Program-made: the position numbers and the translations under genes
Shown here: positions 25,041-37,555 of the stretch, in pieces
How the letters are laid out: the number at the start of each line of letters is the position of its first letter
Position numbering within the stretch: the stretch's first letter is position 1
The notes under the pieces: generated by a model
The model's database searches: none
The model's input: only the letters and a program-made list of their open reading frames with translations
Told to the model about the DNA's origin: nothing
Assembly: GCA_023634235.1 (NCBI GenBank)
Contig: JAMKCF010000047.1
Location: 186,001-250,000, forward strand
Direction: 5' to 3'
Source: Pisaster brevispinus
Lineage: Eukaryota; Echinodermata; Asteroidea; Forcipulatida; Asteriidae
Length of the DNA: 64,000 nt

Positions 25041-25184
25041 TAAATATTGATGGCAAACCAAATGGTGTAAAATAAGCATTGGAAATGACAAAATAAAACA
25101 CATTTAATATAAAGAAAGTTCTGTACCTGCAGTTACAATTTTATTTGAGGTTTAACTCCTTGCCCCTTATCCAGAATATCTTTT

Positions 25185-25381
25185 AAGGATTTAAAATGAT
25201 TTTTTTCCTCTTCAAAATAACCAATTATGTACTGATTTATTTATTTCAGAAAGGTTAATAGCCAACAAATTTAAAGAAACTTTCTCTCACCATAAACCTT
25301 GTTGGCTACCTACCTTTCTGAAATAAATAAATCAGTATATAATTGGTTATTATGAAGAGAAAAAAATCATTTTAAATCCTT
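25185..25381. repeat. 82-bp inverted repeat (foldback) inside the hAT element
   Basis: The left arm 25185-25266 (AAGGATTTAAAATGAT ... GCCAAC) and right arm 25301-25381 (GTTGGCTA ... TTTTAAATCCTT) are reverse complements with only a few differences, separated by 34 bp. The hairpin could be a nested palindromic MITE. I found no clear target duplication at its edges. Confidence 0.85.
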
Positions 25382-25929
25382 AAATTCTTAAAAACTTAAT
25401 CCTTAAAGACACTGGACACCTTTTGTAATTGTCAAAGAAACGATACGGGGCGGAACGGCGGATGCCACGATTAAAAAAGTTTCCTGACCAAGTTTCGCGT
25501 GTGCGTGTTGACCATGTGTGGAAACTGGTGCAAATAACACACAGCCATCACAGTGCAATAATGCAAGCAGTGTTTTACAGGTACCAGACATGCCATTTCC
25601 CTGGTAATATGCACAATTTCTTCACGCAAGCAGTGGTTATGGTGTTAACGTTGACAGATAACCAGCATTAATATTGGTGGCATTAATACTGAGATGCACT
25701 CAGTGTTATTGTGCGTATTGAACATACGAATCGAACATACACGCGCTGTATGTACAGTGCCATCTACTACACAATACTACTACAATAATCACGAACACTA
25801 TTACTCGCAACACCATACTACATTGTACTTCTTGTGCTAAGACGTTAATATTCCTCCATCCATGTGCACTCCGGGAATGACAATCGGATCATCGGAATCG
25901 TTTTTAATATTGAAAAAAGGTATTGTTTG

Positions 25930-26106
25930 TGAAAATACGTGACTCGCAAGTCACGAGTCCTCGGGGACAAGTCTGAGTCACGATAGTGGAGTCCGAGTCA
26001 GAGTCCGAGTCTTTTGCAGACGTGACTCGAGTCAAGTCTGAGTCACCGAAATTGGGACTCGAGACGGACTCGAGTCCGAGTCCTGGACTCGAGTCATACA
26101 ACACTG
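25930..26106. repeat. right subterminal GACTCGAGTC-rich end of the hAT element
   Basis: Repeated GAGTC, GACTC and GACTCGAGTC motifs occur in both orientations up to the right terminus. They mirror the left-end array without forming a regular tandem, which fits a transposase-binding subterminal region. Confidence 0.7.
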
Positions 26107-26114
26107 CTTATGAG

Positions 26115-26865
26115 TGCCTTTGTACCTTTGACCTCACATCCAATTCTCATCAAGATTCACAGTCAAATCTCAGTACACTCTTTTACATATTGAATAAAAC
26201 AACATTTCAAGCGTTGTATAAACATTATGCACGCGCTGCATGCAGCCAACCAAAAGTGCAAACTCACAAACTACATCACCTCAGACCAATCATAACACAG
26301 ATATGGAAAACTTAAGTCACATGCCATTTAGCCAATGAAGTCATTGGAAATCATTGGGTCTGTAAGGCCAATGCCTGTCTTATTCCTTGTGGATAAAGAT
26401 AGGGGACCAGTCTACAACCACCCTAACTCAAGGCAGCATGGGCAACCACCCCATTTCAATGTTTGGACTATTTCATTGTATTGAAGCATATCACGTTGCA
26501 AGCACAAACACAGTACAACCATGGTAGTGCTTAGAGAAGGTGAAGATATTATAAATTCGCGATCACTTCTCACACTATCTTGCTCACTCTGGAATCAAAA
26601 ATCATCTGATCACTTTCTTTGATGCATCAGTTCCCTTGATGCATGACAACCTTAATTTAAGCAATAGCAGGATAACAATAAAGTTAAATCCAAATTAAAA
26701 AGTTGCATGCATCACTTTTTCCCCTTCATGCAGGAAAACCATGGTTTTTTGCAATAGCAGGCTGAATGCTGCACGCACCCAAAATCCTGCTACAAAGAAA
26801 TTCTGGGTAACACAATGAAGGGATTAGGGATTCAGAGAACTGCTGAATTACAGAATGGGATTGCA
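26115..26865. other. intergenic sequence before the 29-bp array
   Basis: AT-rich sequence with the word GCAATAGCAGG twice (about 26661 and 26751) and short inverted words. No exon or gene is supported. The array starts at CACAATGGAAGTACATGG near 26866. Confidence 0.4.
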
Positions 26866-29800
26866 CAATGGAAGTACATGGAAGTACATGTACATGGCTA
26901 CTGGGTTACACAATGGAAGTACATGGCTACTGGATTACACATTGGAAGTACTTGGCTACTGGATACACAAAAGAAGTACTTGCCTACTGGATACACAATG
27001 GAAGTGCTTGGCTACTGGGTTACACAATGGAAGTACATGGCTACTGGATTACACATTGGAAGTACTTGGCTACTGGATACACAAAAGAAGTACTTGCCTA
27101 CTGGATACACAATGGAAGTACTTGGCTACTGGGTTACACAATGGAAGTGCTTGGCTACTGGGTTACACAATGGAACTACTTGGCTACTGGGTTACACAAT
27201 GGAAGTGCTTGACTACTGGGTTACACAATGGAACTACTTGGCTACTGGGTTACACAATAGAAGTACTTGGCTACTGGGTTACACAATGGAAGTACTTAGC
27301 TACTGGGTTACACAATAGAAGTACTTGGCTACTGGGTTACACAATGGAAGTAATTAGCTACTGGGTTACACAATAGAAGTACTTGGCTACTGGGTTACAC
27401 AATGAAAGTACTTGCCTACTGGATACACAATGGAAGTACTTGGGTTACAGAATGGAAGTACTTGCCTACTGGATACACAATGGAAGTACTTGGCTACTGG
27501 GTTACAGAATGGAAGTACTTGGCTACTGGATACACAATAGAAGAACTTGCCTACTGGGTTACACAATGGAAGTGCTTGGCTACTGGGTTACACAATGGAA
27601 GTGCTTGACTACTGGGTTACACAATGGAAGTACTTGGCTACTGGATACACAATGGAAGTACTTGGCTACTGGGTTACACAATGGAAGTGCTTGGCTACTG
27701 GGTTACACAAAGGAACTACTTGGCTACTGGATTGCACAATGGAAGTACTTGCCTAATGGATACACAATGGAAGTACTTGGCTACTGGGTTACAGAATGGA
27801 ACTACTTGGCCACTGGATACACAATGGAAGTACTTGGCTACTGGGTTACACAGTGGAAGTACTTGGCTACTGGATACACAATGAAAGTACTTGGCTACTG
27901 GGTTACACAATGGAAGTGCTTGGCTACTGGGTTACACAAAGGAACTACTTGGCTACTGGGTTACACAATGGAAGTGCTTGGCTACTGGGTTACACAAAGG
28001 AACTACTTGGCTACTGGGTTACACAATGGAAGTACTTGCCTACTGGATACACATTGGAAGTACTTGGCTAATGGGTAACACAATGGAAGTACTTGGCTAC
28101 TGGGTTACACAATGGAACTACTTGCCAACTGGATACACAATGGAAGTACTTGGCTACTGGGTTACACAATGGAAGTACTTGCCTACTGGATACACATTGG
28201 AACTACTTGGCTACTGGGTTACACAATGGAAGTGCTTGGCTACTGGGTTACACAATGGAACTACTTGGCTACTGGATACACAATGGAAGTACTTGGCTAC
28301 TGGGTTACACAATGGAAGTGCTTGGCTACTGGATTACACATTGGAAGTACTTGGCTATTGGATACAAGAAAGAAGTACTTGCCTACTGGATACACAATGG
28401 AAGTGCTTGGCTACTGGGTTACACAATGGAAGTGCTTGGCTACTGGGTTACACAATGGAAGTACTTGGCTACTGGGTTACACAATGGAAGTGCTTGACTA
28501 CTGGGTTACACAATGGAACTACTTGGCTACTGGGTTACACAAAAGAAGTACTTGGCTACTGGGTTACACAATGGAAGTACTTGGCTACTGGGTTACACAA
28601 TAGAAGTAATTGGCTACTGGGTTACACAATGAAAGTACTTGCCTACTGGATACACAATGGAAGTACTTGGGTTACAGAATTGAAGTACTTGCCTACTGGA
28701 TACACAATGGAAGTACTTGGCTACTGGGTTACAGAATATAAGTACTTGGCTAATGGGTTACACAATGGAAGTACTTGGCTACTGGGTTACACAATGGAAC
28801 TACTTGCCAACTGGATACACAATGGAAGTACTTGGCTACTGGGTTACACAATGGAAGTACTTGCCTACTGGATACACATTGGAAGTACTTGGCTACTGGG
28901 TTACACAATGGAAGTGCTTGGCTACTGGGTTACACAATGGAAGTACTTGGCTACTGGATACACAATGGAAGTACTTGGCTACTGGGTTACAGAATGGAAG
29001 TACTTGGCTACTGGATACACAATAGAAGTACTTGCAAACTGGATACACAATGGAAGTACTTGGCTACTGGGTTACACAATTGAAGTACTTGGCTCCTGGG
29101 TTACACAAAGGAACTACTTGGCTACTGGATTACACAATGGAAGTGCTTGGCTACTGGGTTACACAATGGAAGTGCTTGCCTACTGGATACACAATGGAAG
29201 TACTTGGCTACTGGGTTACACAATTGAAGTACTTGGCTACTGGGTTACACAGTGGAAGTACTTGGCTACTGGATACACATTGGAAGTACTTGGCTACTGG
29301 ATACACAATGAAAGTACTTGGCTACTGGGTTACACAATGGAAGTGCTTGGCTACTGGGTTACACAAAGGAACTACTTGGCTACTGGGTTACACAATGGAA
29401 GTGCTTGGCTACTGGGTTACACAAAGGAACTACTTGGCTACTGGGTTACACAATGGAAGTACTTGCCTACTGGATACACATTGGAAGTACTTGGCTAATG
29501 GGTAACACAATGGAAGTACTTGGCTACTGGGTTACACAATGGAAGTGCTTGGCTACTGGGTTACACAAAGGAACTACTTGGCTACTGGGTTACACAATGG
29601 AAGTGCTTGGCTACTGGGTTACACAATGGAACTACTTGGCTACTGGGTTACACAATGGAAGTACTTGCCTACTGGATACACATTGGAAGTACTTGGCTAA
29701 TGGGTAACACAATGGAAGTACTTGGCTACTGGGTTACACAATGGAACTACTTGCCAACTGGATACACAATGGAAGTACTTGGCTACTGGGTTACACAATG

Positions 29801-32800
29801 GAAGTACTTGCCTACTGGATACACATTGGAAGTACTTAGCTACTGGGTTACACAATGGAAGTGCTTGGCTACTGGGTTACACAATGGAACTACTTGGCTA
29901 CTGGATACACAATGGAAGTACTTGGCTACTGGGTTACACAATGGAAGTGCTTGGCTACTGGATTACACATTGGAAGTACTTGGCTATTGGATACACAAAA
30001 GAAGTACTTGCCTACTGGATACACAATGGAAGTGCTTGGCTACTGGGTTACACAATGGAAGTGCTTGGCTACTGGGTTACACAATGGAAGTACTTGGCTA
30101 CTGGGTTACACAATGGAAGTGCTTGACTACTGGGTTACACAATGGAACTACTTGGCTACTGGGTTACACAAAAGAAGTACTTGGCTACTGGGTTACACAA
30201 TGGAAGTGCTTGCCTACTGGATACACAATGGAAGTACTTGGCTACTGGGTTACACAATTGAAGTACTTGGCTACTGGGTTACACAGTGGAAGTACTTGGC
30301 TACTGGATACACATTGGAAGTACTTGGCTACTGGATACACAATGAAAGTACTTGGCTACTGGGTTACACAATGGAAGTAATTAGCTACTGGGTTACACAA
30401 TAGAAGTACTTGGCTACTGGGTTACACAATGAAAGTACTTGCCTACTGGATACACAATGGAAGTACTTTGGTTACAGAATGGAAGTACTTGCCTACTGGA
30501 TACACAATGGAAGTACTTGGCTACTGGGTTACAGAATGGAAGTACTTGGCTACTGGATACACAATAGAAGTACTTGGCTACTGGGTTACACAATGGAAGT
30601 GCTTGGCTACTGGGTTACACAATGGAAGTGCTTGACTACTGGGTTACACAATGGAAGTACTTGGCTACTGGATACACAATGGAAGTACTTGGCTACTGGG
30701 TTACACAATGGAAGTGCTTGGCTACTGGGTTACACAAAGGAACTACTTGGCTACTGGATTACACAATGGAAGTACTTGCCTACTGGATACACAATGGAAG
30801 TACTTGGCTACTGGGTTACAGAATGGAACTACTTGGCCACTGGATTACACAATGGAAGTACTTGCCTACTGGATACACAATGGAAGTACTTGGCTACTGG
30901 GTTACAGAATGGAACTACTTGGCCACTGGATACACAATGGAAGTACTTGGCTACTAGGTTACACAGTGGAAGTACTTGGCTACTGGATACACAATGAAAG
31001 TACTTTGCTACTGGGTTACACAATGGAAGTGCTTGGCTACTGGGTTACACAAAGGAACTACTTGGCTACTGGGTTACACAATGGAAGTGCTTGGCTACTG
31101 GGTTACACAAAGGAACTACTTGACTATGGGTTACACAATGGAAGTACTTGCCTACTGGATACACATTGGAAGAACTTGGCTAATGGGTAACACAATGGAA
31201 GTACTTGGCTACTGGGTTACACAATGGAACTACTTGCCAACTGGATACACAATGGAAGTACTTGGCTACTGGGTTACACAATGGAAGTACTTGCCTACTG
31301 GATACACATTGGAAGTACTTGGCTACTGGGTTACACAATGGAAGTGCTTGGCTACTGGGTTACACAATGGAACTACTTGGCTACTGGATACACAATGGAA
31401 GTACTTGGCTACTGGGTTACACAATGGAAGTGCTTGGCTACTGGATTACACATTGGAAGTACTTGGCTATTGGATACACAAAAGAAGTACTTGCCTACTG
31501 GGTTACACAATGGAAGTACTTGCCTACTGGATACACATTGGAAGTACTTGGCTACTGGGTTACACAATGGAAGTGCTTGGCTACTGGGTTACACAATGGA
31601 ACTACTTGGCTACTGGATACACAATGGAAGTACTTGGCTACTGGGTTACACAATGGAAGTGCTTGGCTACTGGATTACACATTGGAAGTACTTGGCTATT
31701 GGATACACAATGGAAGTGCTTGGCTACTGGGTTACACAATGGAAGTGCTTGGCTACTGGGTTACACAATGGAAGTACTTGGCTACTGGGTTACACAATGG
31801 AAGTGCTTGACTACTGGGTTACACAATGGAACTACTTGGCTACTGGGTTACACAAAAGAAGTACTTGGCTACTGGGTTACACAATGGAAGTACTTGGCTA
31901 CTGGGTTACACAATAGAAGTACTTGGCTACTGGGTTACACAATGAAAGTACTTGCCTACTGGATACACAATGGAAGTACTTGGGTTACAGAATTGAAGTA
32001 CTTGCCTACTGGATACACAATGGAAGTACTTGGCTACTGGGTTACAGAATAGAAGTACTTGGCTAATGGGTAACACAATGGAAGTACTTGGCTACTGGGT
32101 TACACAATGGAACTACTTGCCAACTGGATACACAATGGAAGTACTTGGCTACTGGGTTACACAATGGAAGTACTTGCCTACTGGATACACATTGGAAGTA
32201 CTTGGCTACTGGGTTACACAATGGAAGTGCTTGGCTACTGGGTTACACAATGGAAGTACTTGGCTACTGGATACACAATGGAAGTACTTGGCTACTGGGT
32301 TACAGAATGGAAGTACTTGGCTACTGGATACACAATAGAAGTACTTGCAAACTGGATACACAATGGAAGTACTTGGCTACTGGGTTACACAATTGAAGTA
32401 CTTGGCTCCTGGGTTACACAAAGGAACTACTTGGCTACTGGATTACACAATGGAAGTGCTTGGCTACTGGGTTACACAATGGAAGTGCTTGCCTACTGGA
32501 TACACAATGGAAGTACTTGGATACTGGGTTACACAATTGAAGTACTTGGCTACTGGGTTACACAGTTGAAGTACTTGGCTACTGGATACACATTGGAAGT
32601 ACTTGGCTACTGGATACACAATGAAAGTACTTGGCTACTGGGTTACACAATGGAAGTGCTTGGCTACTGGGTTACACAAAGGAACTACTTGGCTACTGGG
32701 TTACACAATGGAAGTGCTTGGCTACTGGGTAACACAAAGGAACTACTTGGCTACTGGGTTACACAATGGAAGTACTTGCCTACTGGATACACATTGGAAG

Positions 32801-35800
32801 TACTTGGCTAATGGGTAACACAATGGAAGTACTTGGCTACTGGGTTACACAATAGAACTACTTGCCAACTGGATACACAATGGAAGTACTTGGCTACTGG
32901 GTTACACAATGGAAGTACTTGCCTACTGGATACACATTGGAAGTACTTGGCTACTGGGTTACACAATGGAAATGCTTGGCTACTGGGTTACACAATGGAA
33001 CTACTTGGCTACTGGATACACAATGGAAGTACTTGGCTACTGGGTTACACAATGGAAGTGCTTGGCTACTAGGTTACACAATGGAACTACTTGGCTACTG
33101 GGTTACACAATGGAACTACTTGACTACTGGGTTACACAATGGAACTACTTGCCTACTGGATACACAATGGAAGTACTAGGCTACTGGGTTACACAAAGGA
33201 GCTACTTGGCTACTGGGTTACACAATTGAAGTACTTGGCTACTGGGTTACACAATGGAAGTGCTTGGCTACTGGGTTACACAATGGAACTACTTGGCTAC
33301 TGGGTTACACAATGGAACTACTTGGCTACTGGGTTACACAATGGAACTACTTGCCTACTGGATACACAATGGAAGTACTTGGCTACTGGGTTACACAATG
33401 TAGCTACTTGGCTACTGGGTTACACAATTGAAGTACTTGGCTACTGGGTTACAGAGTGGAAGTACTTGGCTACTGGATACACATTGGAAGTATTTGGCTA
33501 CGGGGTTACACAATGGAAGTGCTTGCCTACTGGATACATAATGGAAGTACTTGGCTACTGGGTTACAGAATGGAAGTACTTGGCCACTGGATACATAATG
33601 GAAGTACTTGCCTACTGGAAACACAATGGAAGTACTTGGCTACTGGATACATAATGGAACTACTTGGCTACTGGGTTACACAATGGAAGTACTTGGCCAC
33701 TGGATACACCATGGAAGTACTTGCATACTGGAAACACCATGGAAGTACTTGGCTACTGGGTTACACAATGGAAGTGCTTGGCTACTGGGTAACACAATGG
33801 AACGACTTGGCTACTGGGTTACACAATGGAACTACTTGCCTACTGGATACACAATGGAAGTACTTGGCTACTGGGTTACACAATGGAACTACTTGGCTAC
33901 TGGGTTACACAATTGAAGTACATGGCTATTGGGTTACACAATGGAAGTACATGTACATGGCTACTGGGTTACACAATGGAAGTACATGGCTACTGGATTA
34001 CACATTGGAACTACTTGGCTACTGGATACACAATAGAAGTACTTGCCTACTGGATACACAATGGAAGTGCTTGGCTACTGGGTTACACAATGGAAGTGCT
34101 TGGCTACTGGGTTACACAATGGAAGTACTTGGCTACTGGGTTACACAATGGAAGTACTTGGCTACTGGGTTACACAATGGAAGTACTTGGCCACTGGATA
34201 CACAATGGAAGTACTTGCCTACTGGATACACAATGGAAGTACTTGGCTACTGGGTTACACAATTGAAGTACTTGGCTACTAGGTTACACAAAGGAACTAC
34301 TTGGCTACTGGATTACACAATGGAAGTGCTTGGCTACTGGGTTACACAATGGAACTACTTGTCTACTGGATACACAATGGAACAACTTGCCTACTGGATA
34401 CAAAATGGAAGTACTTGGCTACTGGGTTACACAATGGAACTACTTGGCTACTGGGTTACACAATTGAAGTACTTGGCTACTGGGTTACACAAAGGAACTA
34501 CTTGGCTACTGGATTACACAATGGAAGTGCTTGGCTACTGGGTTACACAATGGAACTACTTGCCTACTGGATACACAATGGAACTACTTGCCTACTGGAT
34601 ACACAATGGAAGTACTTGGCTACTGGGTTACACAATGGAACTACTTGGCTACTGGGTTACACAATTGAAGTACATGGCTACTGGATACATAATGGAAGTA
34701 CTTGGCTACTGGGTTACAGAATGGAAGTACTTGGCCACTGGATACACCATGGAAGTACTTGCATACTGGAAACACCATGGAAGTACTTGGCTACTGGGTT
34801 ACACAATGGAAGTGCTTGGCTACTGGGTAACACAATGGAACTACTTGGCTACTGGGTTACACAATGGAACTACTTGCCTACTGGATACACAATGGAAGTA
34901 CTTGGCTACTGGGTTACACAATGGAACTACTTGGCTACTGGGTTACACAATTGAAGTACATGGCTATTGGGTTACACAATGGAAGTACATGTACATGGCT
35001 ACTGGGTTACACAATGGAAGTACATGGCTACTGGATTACACATTGGAAGTACTTGGCTACTGGATACACAATAGAAGTACTTGCCTACTGGATACACAAT
35101 GGAAGTGCTTGGCTACTGGGTTACACAATGGAAGTGCTTGGCTACTGGGTTACACAATGGAAGTACTTGGCTACTGGGTTACACAATGGAACTACTTGGC
35201 TACTGGGTTACACAATGGAAGTACTTGGCCACTGGATACACAATGGAAGTACTTGCCTACTGGATACACAATGGAAGTACTTGGCTACTGGGTTACACAA
35301 TTGAAGTACTTGGCTACTAGGTTACACAAAGGAACTACTTGGCTACTGGATTACACAATGGAAGTGCTTGGCTACTGGGTTACACAATGGAACTACTTGT
35401 CTACTGGATACACAATGGAACTACTTGCCTACTGGATACACAATGGAAGTACTTGGCTACTGGGTTACACAATGGAACTACTTGGCTACTGGGTTACACA
35501 ATTGAAGTACTTGGCTACTGGGTTACACAAAGGAACTACTTGGCTACTGGATTATACAATGGAAGTGCTTGGCTACTGGGTTACACAATGGAACTACTTG
35601 CCTACTGGATACACAATGGAACTACTTGCCTACTGGATACACAATGGAAGTACTTGGCTACTGGGTTACACAATGGAACTACTTGGCTACTGGGTTACAC
35701 AATTGAAGTACTTGGCTACTGGATACACAATGGAAGTACTTGGCTACTGGGTTACACAATGGAAGTACTTGGCCACTGGATACACAATGGAAGTACTTGG

Positions 35801-36537
35801 CTACTGGATACACAATGGAAGTACTTGGCTACTGGGTTACACAATGGAAGTACTTGGCTACTGGGTTACACAAAGGAACTACTTGGCTACTGGGTTACAC
35901 AATTGAAGTACTTGGCTACTGGGTTACACAGTGGAAGTACTTGGCTACTGGATACACATTGGAAGTACTTGGCTAGGGGTTACACAATGGAAGTGCTTGG
36001 CTACTGGGTTACACAATGGAACTACTTGGCTACTGGGTTACACAATTGAAGTACTTGGCTACTGGATACACAATGGAAGTACTTGGCTACTGGGTTACAC
36101 AATGGAAGTACTTGGCCACTGGATACACAATGGAAGTACTTGCCTACTGGATACACAATGGAAGTACTTGGCTACTGGGTTACACAATTGAAGTACTTGG
36201 CTACTGGGTTACACAAAGGAACTACTTGGCTACTGGGTTACACAATTGAAGTACTTGGCTACTGGGTTACACAGTGGAAGTACTTGGCTACTGGATACAC
36301 ATTGGAAGTACTTGGCTAGGGGTTACACAATGGAAGTGCTTGGCTACTGGGTTACACAATGGAACTACTTGGCTACTGGGTTACATAATGGAAGTACTTG
36401 GCTACTGGATACACATTGGAAGTACTTGGCTACTGGGTTACAGAATGGAAGTACTTGGCTACTGGATACACAATGGAAGTACTTGCATACTGGATACACA
36501 ATGGAAGTACTTGGCTACTGGGTTACACAATAGAAGT
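26866..36537. repeat. 29/28-bp minisatellite array (about 335 units)
   Basis: Tandem copies of a 29-bp unit (TGGCTACTGGGTTACACAAT then GGAAGTACT) and a 28-bp form in which GGGTTACAC becomes GGATACAC. Common variants are GAAGTGCTT, GAACTACTT, TTGCCTACTGG, AGAATGG and AAAGGAAC. At the left edge and near 33940 and 34985 a longer word, GGAAGTACATGTACATGG, appears. Because 29 is not divisible by 3, each forward frame cycles through all three phases of the unit, and none of the phases has a stop in the common units. The plus strand is therefore open for very long stretches: 33456-35906 gives 816 codons from a GTG and 27891-29498 gives 535. The implied peptide repeats a 29-residue pattern rich in W, Y, L and T. 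The copy number is an estimate. Confidence 0.96.
33640..35716. repeat. 1038-bp tandem duplication inside the 29-bp array
   Basis: Rare variants recur exactly 1038 bp apart: GGATACACC at 33702 and 34740, and GCTACTGGGTAAC at 33781 and 34819. Each half is about 36 units. Looser duplications of about 3027 bp (27402 to 30429) and 3313 bp (28775 to 32088) are also visible, so the array grew by block duplication as well as by single units. Confidence 0.85.
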
Positions 36538-36746
36538 GCGAGGCCCCTATCGCTCAAAAAGAATCAGCGGACTATCATCCACAATCGATGGCGAACGGGC
36601 ATCGGAAACCAGCAGCATATCACTAGAGGCCTGCGCCCAAAAACTTGACATGGGCCGACATCAGCAACCAGCTGATTGCTGCTCTTAAACTGAAAGCAGA
36701 CCGACATCGACAACCAGCTGAACGGAGCTCTGGTCACTGATACATT
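36538..36746 (+). pseudogene. exon-like segment abutting the 29-bp array, with frame breaks
   Basis: GC-richer sequence starts exactly where the array stops and ends at a strong splice donor (CATT followed by GTAAGTAC, GT at 36747). One frame reads RGPYRSKRISGLSSTIDGER and LEACAQKLDM. One base further on the reading becomes ADISNQLIAALKLKAD, and after another base IDNQLNGALVTDT up to the donor. The three pieces read like one protein with two 1-base insertions (near 36652 and 36701), and the last two pieces resemble each other (DISNQL.AAL and DIDNQL.GAL). I do not recognise the family. Coding exon with assembly errors, or a decayed retrocopy: undecided. Confidence 0.35.
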
Positions 36747-37282
36747 GTAAGTACATTATCAATCTCATTTATTTTATTTGCAGCTTTGTTTCCTGCTTTG
36801 AACTAATTTTTTAAAATATTGTAATGTACGTTTTAGAAAACAGTTAATTTTTATTTATATGCATTCTCATGTAGTGGAAATGGTTGGTTGAAATTGTAGC
36901 TTTAAGGAAAGCTTTGGTACAAATTTAAGCAGACACTTTACCAAAGATATTTTTCATATATAAATTTGTTCAACCTCGTTGCGGCCTCATCACTTATTCT
37001 TTTGATCATAATTATTTTCTGTAAACATTTGCACCTAAAATCCTCTCAATTATCAACCCCTTTGTCCAGCAACTTACTGCTTGCTCATTTGATTTCAAGT
37101 CAGTGCTATTTGTTGAAGTGACTCTGCCCAAGATATTTATGTAGAGGATTGGTAGGCCTACTGGATATTTACCTTACATCAAATCAGTTCTTAGGTAGTA
37201 ATTGTAATCATTCAGTATTTCATGATAATTGAATACTATCTATTTTACATGTACCGTACATTTTTCATACTATGTATTACAG
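36747..37282. other. intron-like AT-rich sequence
   Basis: AT-rich sequence begins with GTAAGT at 36747 and ends with a pyrimidine-rich tract and TTACAG at 37277-37282, so it would fit as an intron between the two flanking exon candidates. No other feature is seen. Confidence 0.3.
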
Positions 37283-37555
37283 ATTTCTATGGGTTCTACA
37301 AAGTTTGTTTCACATACAAGAAACCCAAGCTCTGTGGAGATTGAGTGGAATACTTGGTGGAAGGAACTCAGACAGGAAATCAGCAGAACACCTACAGCTC
37401 ATACTTTAATGGCTGTCTTGTCTACGGACTGCACTGCGATCCGACTGACCCAAGCAAATGGCTTGAAATGTGCTCCTTATTTTGTGTCATTAATTTTTTT
37501 TTATGCTGTATACCATGAAAACAAAGAATGGAACAATTACAGTAATGTTATTTAG
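37283..37555 (+). CDS. possible exon, unknown protein
   Basis: An ORF following an acceptor-like TATTACAG reads MGSTKFVSHTRNPSSVEIEW, then NTWWKELRQEISRTPTAHTL and ends in an AT-rich tail with a stop at 37555. The composition of the first 60 residues looks coding. No donor is visible and no domain is recognised. It could be a 3' exon of the gene whose upstream exon is at 36.5-36.7 kb, though the frame connection is unproven. Confidence 0.25.
   Translation: MSMGSTKFVSHTRNPSSVEIEWNTWWKELRQEISRTPTAHTLMAVLSTDCTAIRLTQANGLKCAPYFVSLIFFYAVYHENKEWNNYSNVI

Larger units (their letters stand above)
24620..26106. mobile_element. complete non-autonomous hAT-type element, 1487 bp, TSD CTTATGAG
   Basis: The left end reads CAGTTTTGTAGTCGAGTC and the right end, on the complementary strand, reads CAGTGTTGTATGACTCGAGT: imperfect terminal inverted repeats beginning CAG. 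The element is bracketed by a perfect 8-bp direct repeat CTTATGAG (24612-24619 and 26107-26114). An 8-bp duplication with CAG...-type ends is the signature of the hAT superfamily. Both subterminal regions are packed with GAGTC/GACTC motifs, candidate transposase-binding repeats. No transposase ORF is present, so it would need a helper element. The interior holds a 33-bp minisatellite, a foldback and a segment (CACTGGACACC, from about 25409) that may be another repeat. A decayed relative lies at about 43710-44904. Confidence 0.85.

Noticed and set aside
24613..25101. Ser-Asp-repeat protein resembling dentin-type phosphoproteins
   Set aside because: The DSDSDSDQVTR repeat comes from a 33-bp GAGTCC minisatellite lying in the end of a hAT element and is bounded by its 8-bp target duplications.
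33456..35906. 816-codon ORF as a real repetitive protein gene
   Set aside because: It begins at a GTG inside the 29-bp array, and all three plus-strand frames are open because the unit has no stops. No start context, splice site or non-repeat sequence belongs to it.
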